Below, one piece after another: positions 18,262 to 27,110 of a DNA stretch of 64,000 bases (position 1 is the stretch's first letter; every line of letters starts with the position of its first letter). The notes under the pieces were generated by a model. The model was not told the DNA's origin, did not search any database, and saw only the letters and a list, made by a program, of their open reading frames with translations. A program made the translations under genes and the position numbers. Origin of the DNA: Oscillospiraceae bacterium (GTDB taxonomy: Bacteria; Bacillota; Clostridia; Oscillospirales; Acutalibacteraceae); contig JAQXMC010000024.1 in the NCBI GenBank assembly GCA_029012445.1, positions 1-64,000 on the forward strand, written 5' to 3'.

Positions 18262-19014
18262 GTGACGGAAAAACTTTTGAAAGACGAAAGACTTGAGCCG
18301 CTGGGCGGCGGTATGCATATAGTTGTCAGCGACGACCACCCTTTCGGAACAGACGCAATATTGCTGGCTGATTTTGCATCAATTCGCAGGGGCGACACTG
18401 TCTGCGACCTTGGAACCGGCTGCGGCATCATTCCGCTTATATGGTGCAAAAACGGACTTGCCGCCGGAATCGACGCAGTTGACATTCAAGAAAAAGCCTG
18501 CGGGCAGCTGAGAAAAAGCGCCGAGATCAACGGCGTTTCGGATAAGCTCAGAGTTTATCACGCAGATCTTCGCGATTTAAAAGGCATTCTGCGCTTCGGC
18601 GCTTATGACGCGGTAACGATCAACCCGCCCTATAAGCCGGTCGGAACAGGGATTGAAAGCGTCAGCGAATCTGAAAAAATAGCCCGCCACGAAACCTGCT
18701 GCACGCTTGAAGACGCTGTTGCGGCGGCTAAAAAGCTTTTGCGCTTCGGGGGAAGGTTCTGCCTTTGCCATAGGCCGGAGCGTCTTTGCGATATAATGGT
18801 CAGCATGAGAAACGGCGGCATCGAGCCCAAGCGCATTCGCTTCGTTGTTCAGGAGCGCGGAAAAGCGCCGTGGCTCGTTCTTGTCGAGGGAAGAAGCGGC
18901 GGAAAGCCGCATCTCACGGTCGAGCCTGAGCTTTCGATAAAGTCACCCGACGGCTCCGACAGCGAGGAGCTGCTTCGTATTTTCGGGAATTACAGAGAGG
19001 GGCATGAAATATAA
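18262..19014 (+). CDS. TrmN6-like tRNA adenine-N6 methyltransferase
   Basis: A 250-residue SAM-dependent methyltransferase. The SAM motif I is CDLGTGCGIIPL and the catalytic motif is NPPY (VTINPPYKPVG), which marks N6-adenine enzymes of the YfiC/TrmN6 type that modify A37 of tRNA-Val. I choose the GTG at 18262, six bases after GGAGGT, because the ATG at 18256 touches that site. It overlaps the next gene by one base (TAATG). Confidence 0.85.
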   Translation: MTEKLLKDERLEPLGGGMHIVVSDDHPFGTDAILLADFASIRRGDTVCDLGTGCGIIPLIWCKNGLAAGIDAVDIQEKACGQLRKSAEINGVSDKLRVYHADLRDLKGILRFGAYDAVTINPPYKPVGTGIESVSESEKIARHETCCTLEDAVAAAKKLLRFGGRFCLCHRPERLCDIMVSMRNGGIEPKRIRFVVQERGKAPWLVLVEGRSGGKPHLTVEPELSIKSPDGSDSEELLRIFGNYREGHEI

Positions 19015-19619
19015 TGGCGGAATGGTTCAGTCAGTATTGGTATCTTGTAATAGTATTTTTCGCGGTGCTTGCCGCAACAATCTTCGGAACATATAAGGCT
19101 TCAAAAGCATATAAAAGGCACAACAGACTTTTTCACGAAGAAGAGGAAAAAATGAAACGCCTCGTTGAGCTCAAGCAAAAATTTGAAGTTCTGACCGAAG
19201 ATACGATAGACTCTGCCGACGACGGCGATCTTCTTGAGGGAGTCGCTCTGTCATATCAGTTAAAGCTTCAGAAACAGGCCGATATGACAGCTGAATTTGA
19301 AAAGCTGCCCATTCAGGCAAGATATATCTATACACTTGATATTTTTTCTTCCGAGGGAGCGGTCGTCAGCGAGTTTTACAGAAACAACGGAAAGGAGCTG
19401 AAAGATCTGCTCGTTCCGGCTCTTCGGGCTATCGGCGAAAGCGAAGAAGCAAGGCTGTGCGTACCGATAAGTTCAATGTTTGACGACGACAGCGAGGTCT
19501 CAATCGACAAGGCGAAGATCGACGAGACCGACGCCGCATTTAAAAATATTTTCGATCTGAATAAATTTAAACTTGCCGCCGCAAAATATATCAGAGACAA
19601 CAAAACGGCTCTAATATAA
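19014..19619 (+). CDS. Conserved-looking single-TM protein, function unknown
   Basis: A 201-residue protein with an N-terminal membrane segment (residues 8-26, YWYLVIVFFAVLAATIFG) followed by a basic/Lys-Glu-rich helix (about 30-60) and a soluble domain with IYTLDIFSSEGAVVSEFYRN. I do not recognise the family with confidence; this part distantly recalls DMP19/DUF4375-type domains. It is translationally coupled to the methyltransferase upstream and 17 bp before rubrerythrin, so probably one transcript. Confidence 0.7.
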   Translation: MAEWFSQYWYLVIVFFAVLAATIFGTYKASKAYKRHNRLFHEEEEKMKRLVELKQKFEVLTEDTIDSADDGDLLEGVALSYQLKLQKQADMTAEFEKLPIQARYIYTLDIFSSEGAVVSEFYRNNGKELKDLLVPALRAIGESEEARLCVPISSMFDDDSEVSIDKAKIDETDAAFKNIFDLNKFKLAAAKYIRDNKTALI

Positions 19620-19636
19620 TTTTGTGAGGTAACAAG

Positions 19637-20176
19637 ATGAATCTTTCCGGCAGCAAAACCGAAGCCAATCTTCTGACAGCTTTTGCGGGCGAATCACAGG
19701 CAAGAAACAAATACACTTTCTATGCCGACAAGGCGAGAAAGGACGGTTACGATCAGATCGCCGCTGTTTTTGAGCAGACAGCCGACAACGAGCGCGCTCA
19801 CGCCGAGATCTGGTTCAAAGAGCTCAACGGCAATTTTGATGCTCCGACAAATAACGCCCTGTCAGACGCCGCTGCCGGAGAAAACTACGAATGGACTCAA
19901 ATGTATAAAAGCTTTTCTCAGACAGCAAAGGAGGAGGGCTTTCAAAGGCTCTCGGAGCTTTTCAGTCTCGTGGGCGAAATTGAAAAGGAACACGAGGAAA
20001 GGTTCAGGACTCTGATCAAAAGACTTGAGAACGAAACGGTGTTTGAAGCCGCAGGCGAAACCGTCTGGATCTGCAGAAACTGCGGTCACATTCACATCGG
20101 AAAATCCGCTCCGAAGGTCTGCCCCGTCTGTTCTTACCCGCAAGCATATTTTGAAAGAAAAGCTGAAAACTACTGA
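19637..20176 (+). CDS. Rubrerythrin
   Basis: A 179-residue non-haem iron peroxidase used by anaerobes against hydrogen peroxide. The N-terminal four-helix diiron domain shows [15 protein letters not shown] and [11 protein letters not shown], with a second E..H pair ([11 protein letters not shown]). The C-terminal rubredoxin-like domain has CRNCG and [19 protein letters not shown] precedes the ATG. Last gene of a likely three-gene unit; a copy of the dispersed repeat begins seven bp after its stop. Confidence 0.95.
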   Translation: MNLSGSKTEANLLTAFAGESQARNKYTFYADKARKDGYDQIAAVFEQTADNERAHAEIWFKELNGNFDAPTNNALSDAAAGENYEWTQMYKSFSQTAKEEGFQRLSELFSLVGEIEKEHEERFRTLIKRLENETVFEAAGETVWICRNCGHIHIGKSAPKVCPVCSYPQAYFERKAENY

Positions 20177-20182
20177 AAACCG

Positions 20183-20385
20183 GACTGCCGGAAAGGCGCC
20201 CGAACGCATAAATCCAAAAAGACGAAAGAAAAATATCTGATTCTTTCAAACACAAACCACAAGAAACTTCGGCGACACAGTTCGATAATGTGCCGCCGAA
20301 AACTTATATGCCGGCATTTTTTCGCTCTCGGACTACCTTTGTATGCCTGTCGGCCGAAGAAAATGCTATCGGTTATCCTTTTCCG
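20183..20385 (+). repeat. Dispersed structured repeat, copy A
   Basis: Begins GACTG..AAAGGCGCCCGAACG and ends GGTTATCCTTTTCCG. It aligns almost end to end with copy B (25759-25555, minus), by eye about three quarters identical. It contains hairpin H1 (20268-20300; arms TTCGGC/GCCGAA with CACA/TGTG inside) and hairpin H2 (20312-20366; GGCATTTTTTCG/CGAAGAAAATGC). It sits immediately 3' of rubrerythrin in sense orientation. Confidence 0.8.
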
Positions 20386-20514
20386 AAATCTGAGCCGACC
20401 GGCTGCGAGAAGTCGGACGGCAAACGAAAAAATTATCACAGACTGACGAATAAAGTCGCATTATGAGAGGTTTTGGGGAATATCCGTCATATCGCTGATT
20501 TTTCTTTAAATGAA

Positions 20515-20543
20515 TTGACGGTCCGCTTCAGATGTGATAAAAT
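20515..20543 (+). promoter_or_regulatory. Extended -10 promoter of the 41-residue peptide gene
   Basis: TTGACG (20515-20520), a 17-bp spacer and TAAAAT (20538-20543) preceded by TGA, an extended -10. The ATG is 65 bp downstream. Confidence 0.75.
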
Positions 20544-20608
20544 TTCTCATGACGCAGGACAAGATGTCAAAAAAGTGTTGCGGATAAATGAATGAAAGGA
20601 GAAAAACG

Positions 20609-20734
20609 ATGAACAAATCAGGGATAAATTCTGTCTTTACACAGGAAAATTTCGGCGATCTTATTTCGGTCGCCAAAGCGTTATGGGAGATGATCTTCAC
20701 TGTGTTAAAGCAGCTTTTTGAAAAAGCGGGCTGA
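20609..20734 (+). CDS. 41-residue helical peptide
   Basis: AAAGGAG precedes an ATG opening 41 codons. The second half (residues about 20-38, ISVAKALWEMIFTVLKQLF) should form one amphipathic to hydrophobic helix ending in a Lys-containing tail. The strong promoter, binding site and bidirectional terminator (20747-20775) argue that it is a real gene. I recognise no family. It resembles in style the peptides at 32593 and 33459. Confidence 0.65.
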   Translation: MNKSGINSVFTQENFGDLISVAKALWEMIFTVLKQLFEKAG

Positions 20735-20746
20735 AAATATGAAGGA

Positions 20747-20775
20747 GACGGCGGCTGATTTTGTCAGCCGCCGTC
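20747..20775. terminator. Bidirectional terminator between the peptide gene and tyrS
   Basis: A perfect 12-bp stem GACGGCGGCTGA / TCAGCCGCCGTC with loop TTTTG, between two convergent genes. Confidence 0.8.
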
Positions 20776-20781
20776 CTATTA

Positions 20782-22005
20782 TTATTTCACTACTATCTTC
20801 ATGAACTTCTTCTTGCCGCGTTTCAATATCATTTCGTCGCCGATATCGGCTTTCGTGTAAGCCGCCTTGAAGTCGGTGATCTTTTCATTGTTGACGCTGA
20901 CGCCGTTCTGCTCAACGGCTCTTCTCGCCTCTGATCTTGACGCCGTTAAGCCTGTCCTGACGAGAAGCGTGATTATATCTATGCTGCCGTCGGTGAAGTC
21001 GCCGTCCGAAAGCTCAGTCGTGGGCATATGAGTCGTGTCGCTTCCGCCGCCGAAAAGCGCCCGGGACGCTTCTCTCGCTTTTTCCGCTTCTTCCTTGCCG
21101 TGCACCAAAGAAGTCAGCTCATAAGCCAATATATCCTTGGCCTCGTTGAGTCTGCTGCCCTCCCATTTGCTCATCTCGTCTATCTGCTCAAGAGGCAGGA
21201 ATGTCAGCATACGGATACACTTCATGACATCTGCGTCGCCGACATTTCTCCAATACTGATAGAATTCATAAGGCGATGTCTTTTCCGGATCAAGCCAGAC
21301 CGCGCCAGATGCCGTCTTGCCCATTTTTTTGCCCTCTGAATTCATCAACAGTGTTATCGTCATAGCGTAGGCGTCCTTGCCGAGCTTCTTTCTGATAAGC
21401 TCCGTTCCGCCGAGCATATTCGACCACTGGTCGTCTCCGCCGAACTGCATATTGCAGCCATAGTGTTGATAAAGATAATAGAAGTCATAGGACTGCATTA
21501 TCATATAGTTAAATTCAAGAAAGCTGAGTCCCCTCTCCATTCTTTGCTTGTAGCACTCGGCTCTGAGCATATTGTTGACCGAGAAGCAGCCGCCGACCTC
21601 GCGCAGAACATCGACATATTTAAGATCAAGCAGCCAGTCGGCGTTGTTGACCATGATAGCCCTGCCGTCGCTGAAGTCGATAAAGCGGCTCATCTGCTTT
21701 TTGAAGCAGTCGATATTATGCTGAATGGTTTCCTTTGTCAGCACCTTTCTGAGCTCCGTTCTGCCGGAGGGGTCGCCGACCATTCCCGTTCCTCCGCCGA
21801 GAAGGACAACGGGCTTGTTGCCGGCCATCTGAAGTCTTTTCATAAGGCAAAGCGCCATAAAATGTCCCACATGGAGGGAATCGGCGGTCGGATCGAAGCC
21901 GATATAAAATGTAGCCTTTCCGTTGTTGATGAGTTCTTTGATCTCTTCCTCGTCCGTGACCTGAGCGATAAGTCCTCTGGCGACGAGTTCGTCATAAATT
22001 TGCAT
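20782..22005 (-). CDS. tyrS: Tyrosyl-tRNA synthetase
   Basis: A 407-residue class I synthetase that charges tRNA-Tyr. HVGH (in PTADSLHVGHFM) is the HIGH motif, KMGKT replaces KMSKS as usual for TyrRS, and a C-terminal S4-like RNA-binding domain begins near 345. The length is typical. AGGAGG lies before the ATG. Expression is controlled by the Tyr T-box leader directly upstream. Confidence 0.97.
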   Translation of the reverse strand: MQIYDELVARGLIAQVTDEEEIKELINNGKATFYIGFDPTADSLHVGHFMALCLMKRLQMAGNKPVVLLGGGTGMVGDPSGRTELRKVLTKETIQHNIDCFKKQMSRFIDFSDGRAIMVNNADWLLDLKYVDVLREVGGCFSVNNMLRAECYKQRMERGLSFLEFNYMIMQSYDFYYLYQHYGCNMQFGGDDQWSNMLGGTELIRKKLGKDAYAMTITLLMNSEGKKMGKTASGAVWLDPEKTSPYEFYQYWRNVGDADVMKCIRMLTFLPLEQIDEMSKWEGSRLNEAKDILAYELTSLVHGKEEAEKAREASRALFGGGSDTTHMPTTELSDGDFTDGSIDIITLLVRTGLTASRSEARRAVEQNGVSVNNEKITDFKAAYTKADIGDEMILKRGKKKFMKIVVK

Positions 22006-22028
22006 TTGACAGTCCTCCTGTTAAAAAA

Positions 22029-22300
22029 GTGAAAAAGAAAAAGTCCCTGCAAACCTGCAAGGACGACAATGCCGTGTTACCACCTTGATTTATACGGTCC
22101 TCACGGGCCGCACCTCAAAGAGTGAAAAATCACTCGCCCCGATAACGCCGGGTATGCGTCGGTTCCTACTGAGCTTTAGCTGTTCAGAGTGAAGCTCGGG
22201 GATGTATTCGCCGAAAATTCCTCATGCTCCTCTCATCAGTCGGCAGCTTTCTGTTTTCGGTCAAAGCGGCTACTTGTTCCCGTCAAAGCCTTTGATATTT
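22029..22300 (-). ncRNA. Tyr-specific T-box leader of tyrS
   Basis: Uncharged tRNA-Tyr binding to this leader prevents termination. On the minus strand the T-box core AGGTGGTAACACGG is at 22085-22072. The terminator GTCCTTGCAGG/TTTGCAGGGAC (22063-22042) is followed by TTTTTCTTTTT. The probable specifier is TAC (22206-22204), inside CGAATACATC, a Tyr codon matching the gene. Confidence 0.92.
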
Positions 22301-22306
22301 TTTGAT

Positions 22307-22335
22307 ATTGTATAATGAAAAGCGGGTTTTGTCAA
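22307..22335 (-). promoter_or_regulatory. Promoter of the tyrS T-box transcript
   Basis: On the minus strand TTGACA (22335-22330), a 17-bp spacer and TACAAT (22312-22307). Confidence 0.85.
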
Positions 22336-22391
22336 GAGGTGAAAACAAATTGGGCCTTCCGGCTTTTAATGAGAAATTTTCATTATTTTGC

Positions 22392-22420
22392 TTGACCTGC
22401 TTAATGCTTTATGCTACAAT
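22392..22420 (+). promoter_or_regulatory. Promoter of the valS T-box transcript
   Basis: TTGACC (22392-22397), a 17-bp spacer and TACAAT (22415-22420). Confidence 0.8.
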
Positions 22421-22426
22421 AGCTTT

Positions 22427-22703
22427 TATAAACAACAAGCGCAGCAGGATAGTAGACTTTATCAGGTCGCACAGAGAGAAAGCGGTCGGTGTGAGCTTTC
22501 GCAGCTGATAAAGCCGAATGTCACCTGTCAGCTTCGGGAAGAACGAAGCCAATGCCCTGATATTTGTCCATTATGGTGCAGATATCCCGTTGACTTTAAT
22601 TAGAACCCGGCGTTTGCCCTCGTTACGGGCTTCGAGTGCGGCTTTGCCGAACTCAGGTGGTACCGCGGATCATTCCGCCCTGAGATATCTCGGGGCGGTT
22701 TTA
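22427..22703 (+). ncRNA. Val-specific T-box leader of valS
   Basis: T-box core AGGTGGTACCGCGG at 22655-22668. The terminator hairpin CCGCCC...GGGGCGG (22675-22698) is followed by TTTTATTTTT. The likely specifier is GTC (22520-22522), in GAATGTCACC, a valine codon agreeing with the downstream gene. Exact 5' end inferred from the promoter. Confidence 0.9.
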
Positions 22704-22742
22704 TTTTTGCTTATTATAAATTTTTATACAGGAGGCAGACTT

Positions 22743-25367
22743 ATGACGAAAGAACTCGCTAAGCAATACGATCCCAAAGAAGTCGAGGACAGAATCTATA
22801 AATTCTGGCTCGACGGAAAGTATTTTCACGCCGAAGTCGATGAGACTAAAAAGCCTTATACCATTGTTATTCCGCCCCCGAATATCACGGGGCAGCTGCA
22901 TATGGGCCACGCGCTTGACAACACACTTCAGGATATTCTTATCCGTTTTCGCCGCATGCAGGGCTATGACACTCTGTGGGTACCCGGAACGGATCACGCC
23001 TCAATCGCCACTGAGGCAAAGATAGTCGAGGCAATGAAAAAGGAAGGCCTGACAAAGGAAGATATCGGCCGCGAAAAGTTTCTTGAAAGAGCGTGGGAAT
23101 GGAAAGACCAATACGGCGGCAGAATAATCGAGCAGCTCAAAAAAATGGGCTCCTCCTGCGACTGGGACAGAGAACGCTTCACTATGGACGAGGGCTGTTC
23201 AAAAGCCGTCCGCGAGGTATTTGTTAACCTTTATAACAAAGGTCTGATTTACAGAGGAGAGAGAATCATAAACTGGTGCTCCCACTGCAAGACATCTATA
23301 TCCGACGCCGAGGTCGAATATGAGGAAAAGGACGGCGCTTACTGGCATATCCGCTATCCTCTCTCCGACGGCAGCGGCTATGTTGAGGTCGCAACGACAA
23401 GGCCCGAGACTATCCCCGGCGATACTGCCGTTGCGGTCCACCCCGACGATGAAAGATACAAGGACATTGTCGGCAAAACTTGCATAATCCCGGTTATCGG
23501 CAGGGAGATTCCGATTGTTGCCGACTTCTACGCCAAGATGGACAAGGGAACCGGCGCGGTCAAGATCACACCCGCCCACGATCCCAATGACTTTGAGGTC
23601 GGTTTAAGGTGCAATCTCCCCATAATTGATGTCATGACAGACGACGGACACATGAACGAAAAGGCCGGAAAATACGCCGGAATGGAGCTCATGGAGTGCA
23701 GAAAGGCAATCGTCAGAGACATGGAAGAAGCCGGCGCTCTTGTCAAAATTGAGCCCACTAAGCACGAGGTCGGTTCCTGCTACCGCTGTCACACGACGGT
23801 CGAGCCAAAGGTCTCAAAGCAGTGGTTTGTTAAAATGGCGCCTTTGGCAAAGCCTGCGATCGACGCCGTTAAAAACGGCGAAGTCAGATTCGTTCCCGAA
23901 AGATTCGACAAGATATATTTTAACTGTATGGAAAATATACGCGACTGGTGCATATCCCGTCAGCTCTGGTGGGGCCACAGGATCCCCGCCTGGTACTGCC
24001 AGGACTGCGGCGAGGTCATTGTCTCCAAGACCGATGTTCACGAATGCACTAAATGCGGCAGCAAAAATGTCGTTCAGGATCCCGATACTCTTGACACATG
24101 GTTTTCCTCGGCGCTCTGGCCCTTCTCGACTCTCGGCTGGCCCGACGACACGCCCGAGCTTCGCCACTACTATCCGACAAGCACTCTTGTCACCGGCTAT
24201 GATATAATTTTCTTCTGGGTTGCGCGAATGATATTCTCCGGCTGCGAACACATGGGTAAGCCGCCGTTCAACACAGTCTTCATTCACGGCATAGTCCGCG
24301 ATGAGCTTGGCCGCAAAATGTCAAAGTCTCTCGGCAACGGCATAGACCCGCTCACGGTTATCGACAAATACGGAGCCGATGCGCTCAGATTCACTCTCGC
24401 GACCGGCAACAGCCCCGGAAACGATATGCGTTATTCTGAGAAAAAAGTTGAGGCAAGCCGCAATTTCGCCAACAAGCTCTGGAACGCAGCAAGATTTATT
24501 CTCATGAATCTCGACGGAACAGAAGAAGCCCCGCATATACCCGAAAGCCTTGAAACTGAGGATAAGTGGATACTTTCTCTTCTGAACACCCTCACCAAAG
24601 AGGTCACTGAAAATCTCGAAAAATTTGAGCTCGGCGTTGCCGTTCAGAAGCTTTATGACTTCATCTGGGATGTTTTCTGCGACTGGTATATTGAGATAGC
24701 CAAGATCAGACTTCAGGCCGGCGGTGAAAAAGCCAAGCAGGTCAGAGCAGTGCTCGTTTATGTCATGAGCCGGACTCTTCAGCTTCTCCACCCGTTCATG
24801 CCGTTCATCACCGAAGAAATATGGCTCACTCTCCCGCACGACGGTGAGACTATAATGAGAAGCTCATGGCCTGTCTATGACGAAAAGCTGGAATTCACCG
24901 AGGATGAGAAAAAGATGGAAAGCATCATGGAGGCAATCCGCGCAATACGCAACAGGAGAGCCGAAATGAATGTTCCCCCGTCAAGAAAAGCCAAGATATA
25001 TATTGCGACGGAAAAGAAAGATGTTTTTGCATCGTCCTCCATATTCATGCAAAGGCTGGCTTCCGCCTCAGAAACCGAGGTCGGCGATAACTTCGACGAT
25101 CTGCCCGACTCTGTCTGCATCGTCACGCATGACGCAAAGATATATATTCCCATGGGTGAGCTTGTTGATTTTGAGGCTGAGCGCAAGAGACTTCAGAAGG
25201 AGCTTGACGGAGCGCAGAAAAAGCTCGCGCAGATCAACGGCAAGCTTTCAAACGAGGGCTTTTTGAGCAAAGCTCCGGCGGCTGTCGTTGAGGGACAGAA
25301 GCAGGAAAAAGCAAAGCTTGACGAAAAGATAAAGATGCTCAATGAGAGCATAGCAAAGCTCGGATAA
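22743..25367 (+). CDS. valS: Valyl-tRNA synthetase
   Basis: An 874-residue class I synthetase. HMGH at 53-56 ([14 protein letters not shown]) and KMSKS in [10 protein letters not shown] are the signatures; a CP1 editing domain lies between them, and the C-terminal coiled coil is rich in Lys/Glu/Gln. I use the ATG at 22743 after GGAGGC; the longer upstream frame runs through the T-box and is not coding. A strong hairpin follows the gene. Confidence 0.97.
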   Translation: MTKELAKQYDPKEVEDRIYKFWLDGKYFHAEVDETKKPYTIVIPPPNITGQLHMGHALDNTLQDILIRFRRMQGYDTLWVPGTDHASIATEAKIVEAMKKEGLTKEDIGREKFLERAWEWKDQYGGRIIEQLKKMGSSCDWDRERFTMDEGCSKAVREVFVNLYNKGLIYRGERIINWCSHCKTSISDAEVEYEEKDGAYWHIRYPLSDGSGYVEVATTRPETIPGDTAVAVHPDDERYKDIVGKTCIIPVIGREIPIVADFYAKMDKGTGAVKITPAHDPNDFEVGLRCNLPIIDVMTDDGHMNEKAGKYAGMELMECRKAIVRDMEEAGALVKIEPTKHEVGSCYRCHTTVEPKVSKQWFVKMAPLAKPAIDAVKNGEVRFVPERFDKIYFNCMENIRDWCISRQLWWGHRIPAWYCQDCGEVIVSKTDVHECTKCGSKNVVQDPDTLDTWFSSALWPFSTLGWPDDTPELRHYYPTSTLVTGYDIIFFWVARMIFSGCEHMGKPPFNTVFIHGIVRDELGRKMSKSLGNGIDPLTVIDKYGADALRFTLATGNSPGNDMRYSEKKVEASRNFANKLWNAARFILMNLDGTEEAPHIPESLETEDKWILSLLNTLTKEVTENLEKFELGVAVQKLYDFIWDVFCDWYIEIAKIRLQAGGEKAKQVRAVLVYVMSRTLQLLHPFMPFITEEIWLTLPHDGETIMRSSWPVYDEKLEFTEDEKKMESIMEAIRAIRNRRAEMNVPPSRKAKIYIATEKKDVFASSSIFMQRLASASETEVGDNFDDLPDSVCIVTHDAKIYIPMGELVDFEAERKRLQKELDGAQKKLAQINGKLSNEGFLSKAPAAVVEGQKQEKAKLDEKIKMLNESIAKLG

Positions 25368-25389
25368 AACAAAAATTGCTTTTAAGAGG

Positions 25390-25414
25390 CAGCTGCGCAC
25401 GAAGTGCGCAGCTG
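25390..25414 (+). terminator. Strong hairpin after valS
   Basis: A perfect 11-bp stem CAGCTGCGCAC / GTGCGCAGCTG with loop GAA, 22 bp beyond the stop. No T-run follows, so termination is inferred. Beyond it, 25415-25500 is unusually GC-rich with a further GGGGCGGCCGCCCC palindrome and no supported gene; the 63-codon frame from 25376 lacks a ribosome binding site. Confidence 0.55.
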
Positions 25415-25554
25415 TCGCACTGTGGCGGCTCCGGCGGGCGTCGGAGGCGTCGCTTGGGGCGGCCGCCCCGGATGAAGCAGAAACTTAAAAATCCGCGGCC
25501 GCAAGACGCGGCTCAGCTTGTCCAAAAGTATTTTTCGACAAGCTTTGAGACTGC

Positions 25555-25759
25555 CGAGAAAGGATAACCGATGGCATTTTCTTCGGTCGACAGGCGTACA
25601 AAGGTACTCCGAGACCGAAAAAATGCCAAGCATATAAGCTTTCGGCTACATGGTATATAACCATGTAGCCGAAACAATTTGCAGTTTGTGTTTGAAATAA
25701 TCAGAAATTTTTATTCCGTTTTTTTGCTTATATGCGTTCGGGCGCCTTTATCGACAGTC
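25555..25759 (-). repeat. Dispersed structured repeat, copy B
   Basis: Read on minus, it begins GACTGTCGATAAAGGCGCC and ends ATCGGTTATCCTTTCTCG. It matches copy A (20183-20385) along its whole length. Hairpin H1 (25641-25673) is a perfect 13-bp stem TTCGGCTACATGG/CCATGTAGCCGAA; H2 (25573-25627) pairs GGCATTTT..TCGGTC with GACCGA..AAAATGCC. It lies 123 bp 3' of the patatin gene, same strand. An 11-bp direct repeat, AAGACGCGGCT, flanks it at 25503-25513 and 25775-25785. Confidence 0.8.
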
Positions 25760-25882
25760 TGAGGCCGCGTCCTAAAGACGCGGCTTAATTTATAGTTTGC
25801 GCTGACTGAAATATAATAACCGTCCTCGTCGCCTGCGCATCGAAATCTAACAAGCTGTTTCCATGCCGATGCAACGAAGCAA

Positions 25883-26962
25883 TCAGACCGTTATTTCTTC
25901 AAGCAGCTTTTCGGCTCGTTCAAATTCATTCTTGGAGCCCATCTTTCCCGTCCATTTTTTAACGAAAGATTCAATAAAGCCATGCTGCTCCTCCTCTTGC
26001 TCCTCCTTTTCCTTGCTCTTTTCAATATAAAGAGCCTTCAGTTCTCTCAGAAATTCATTTTCCTTATAGACCTTGAGCCTCGGCAGCTCCAGAGCATAGG
26101 CGAGCTTTTCAAGCTCAGCGACAGTGTCGCAGCCGTAACGCTTTATCATGCTTCTGAATGTTATCGGCTTGAAATAATAGATGCTTCCGGCGTATTTGCC
26201 GAAGGACTTTTTTGCGTCGAGGTATCCCATATTCATTCGTTTTTCAATCATTTCTGCGCTGAAATCAAATGCGGCTCCGAGCTCGTCGGGATTATAAGGT
26301 CTTATATAGACCACCTCCGCGCAGGAAAAGTTTTCCTCATGAGCGAAACCCTTTATTGAGGAAATATCAACCACGATCAGATGATTATATCCCCGCTTTT
26401 TCAGCACGCTGACCGGCGCGTTGTCATAGACGCCGCCGTCAAGAAAGCGCTCGCCCTCAGGGCCGATTTTGCTGACTCCGGGGAACTTTGACGACGCAAG
26501 CAGATAATCCACCAGCTCGCCCTGCGGAATATCCTCGACGAAAAGCTCGAGCGGATTCATTGAAGACAGCTGATAAGCGACGATGCCGAGCGGAATTTTG
26601 CTTTCCCTGACAGCTTTTTCATCAATATGACTTTCTAAAAATTCCTTTGTCGGCGAAGCGTCGATCCCGCCGTTTTTCAATATTTCTTTTATAAGTACAG
26701 GGTAGTTTTTCACGCTGAACAGGTTGTCTGCGTCCTTTAATTCAGACTCAATTTTAACTCCCTTATCGATCGTGACCGATCTCCACATATCCATAGCCTC
26801 GTTATATTTGTTTGAGGCTATCAGAGCCCCGTTTATAGAGCCTATCGAAACGCCCGCAATGGCTGAAAACCTGACGCCCAATTCGCGCATTGCCCGCCAT
26901 GCCCCCATCTGATATGCTCCTTTTGCGCCTCCTCCGGCTAAGATCAGACCGAACGGCTTCAT
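25883..26962 (-). CDS. Patatin-like phospholipase
   Basis: A 359-residue Ser-Asp dyad lipid acyl hydrolase. It shows the oxyanion-hole loop GGGAKGAY near the start, the nucleophile elbow GVSIGS (Ser within about 40-45) and the catalytic Asp in FLDGGVYDN. The substrate is unknown; bacterial RssA-type proteins hydrolyse membrane lipids. The C terminus is highly charged (KSKEKEEQEEEQHG). The ATG at 26962 is nine bases after AAGGAG; the TTG 21 bases upstream lies before that site. Confidence 0.9.
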   Translation of the reverse strand: MKPFGLILAGGGAKGAYQMGAWRAMRELGVRFSAIAGVSIGSINGALIASNKYNEAMDMWRSVTIDKGVKIESELKDADNLFSVKNYPVLIKEILKNGGIDASPTKEFLESHIDEKAVRESKIPLGIVAYQLSSMNPLELFVEDIPQGELVDYLLASSKFPGVSKIGPEGERFLDGGVYDNAPVSVLKKRGYNHLIVVDISSIKGFAHEENFSCAEVVYIRPYNPDELGAAFDFSAEMIEKRMNMGYLDAKKSFGKYAGSIYYFKPITFRSMIKRYGCDTVAELEKLAYALELPRLKVYKENEFLRELKALYIEKSKEKEEQEEEQHGFIESFVKKWTGKMGSKNEFERAEKLLEEITV

Positions 26963-27066
26963 ATTTTCCCACTCCTTTTTCAAATTCTCCGATTAGATTA
27001 TATAATACCGCCGGAATTTTTTCAACATAAGTCCGGAAATTTTAATCTTCATCTGATATATAAGGC

Positions 27067-27091
27067 GGGACGGTCCCTTTCGGACCGTCCC
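27067..27091 (-). terminator. Hairpin after the metal ATPase gene
   Basis: GGGACGGTCC (27067-27076) pairs perfectly with GGACCGTCCC (27082-27091), 20 bp past the ATPase stop. No strong T-run on the minus strand. Confidence 0.5.
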
Positions 27092-27110
27092 GTCAGCTTG
27101 CTTTATTTTC

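Noticed and set aside
22518..22742. N-terminal extension of valS
   Set aside because: The frame runs through the T-box leader and terminator; the GGAGG-preceded ATG at 22743 gives the family start.
25376..25567. 63-codon Arg-rich frame after valS
   Set aside because: It is formed by the GC-rich hairpins and the edge of repeat copy B; no ribosome binding site.
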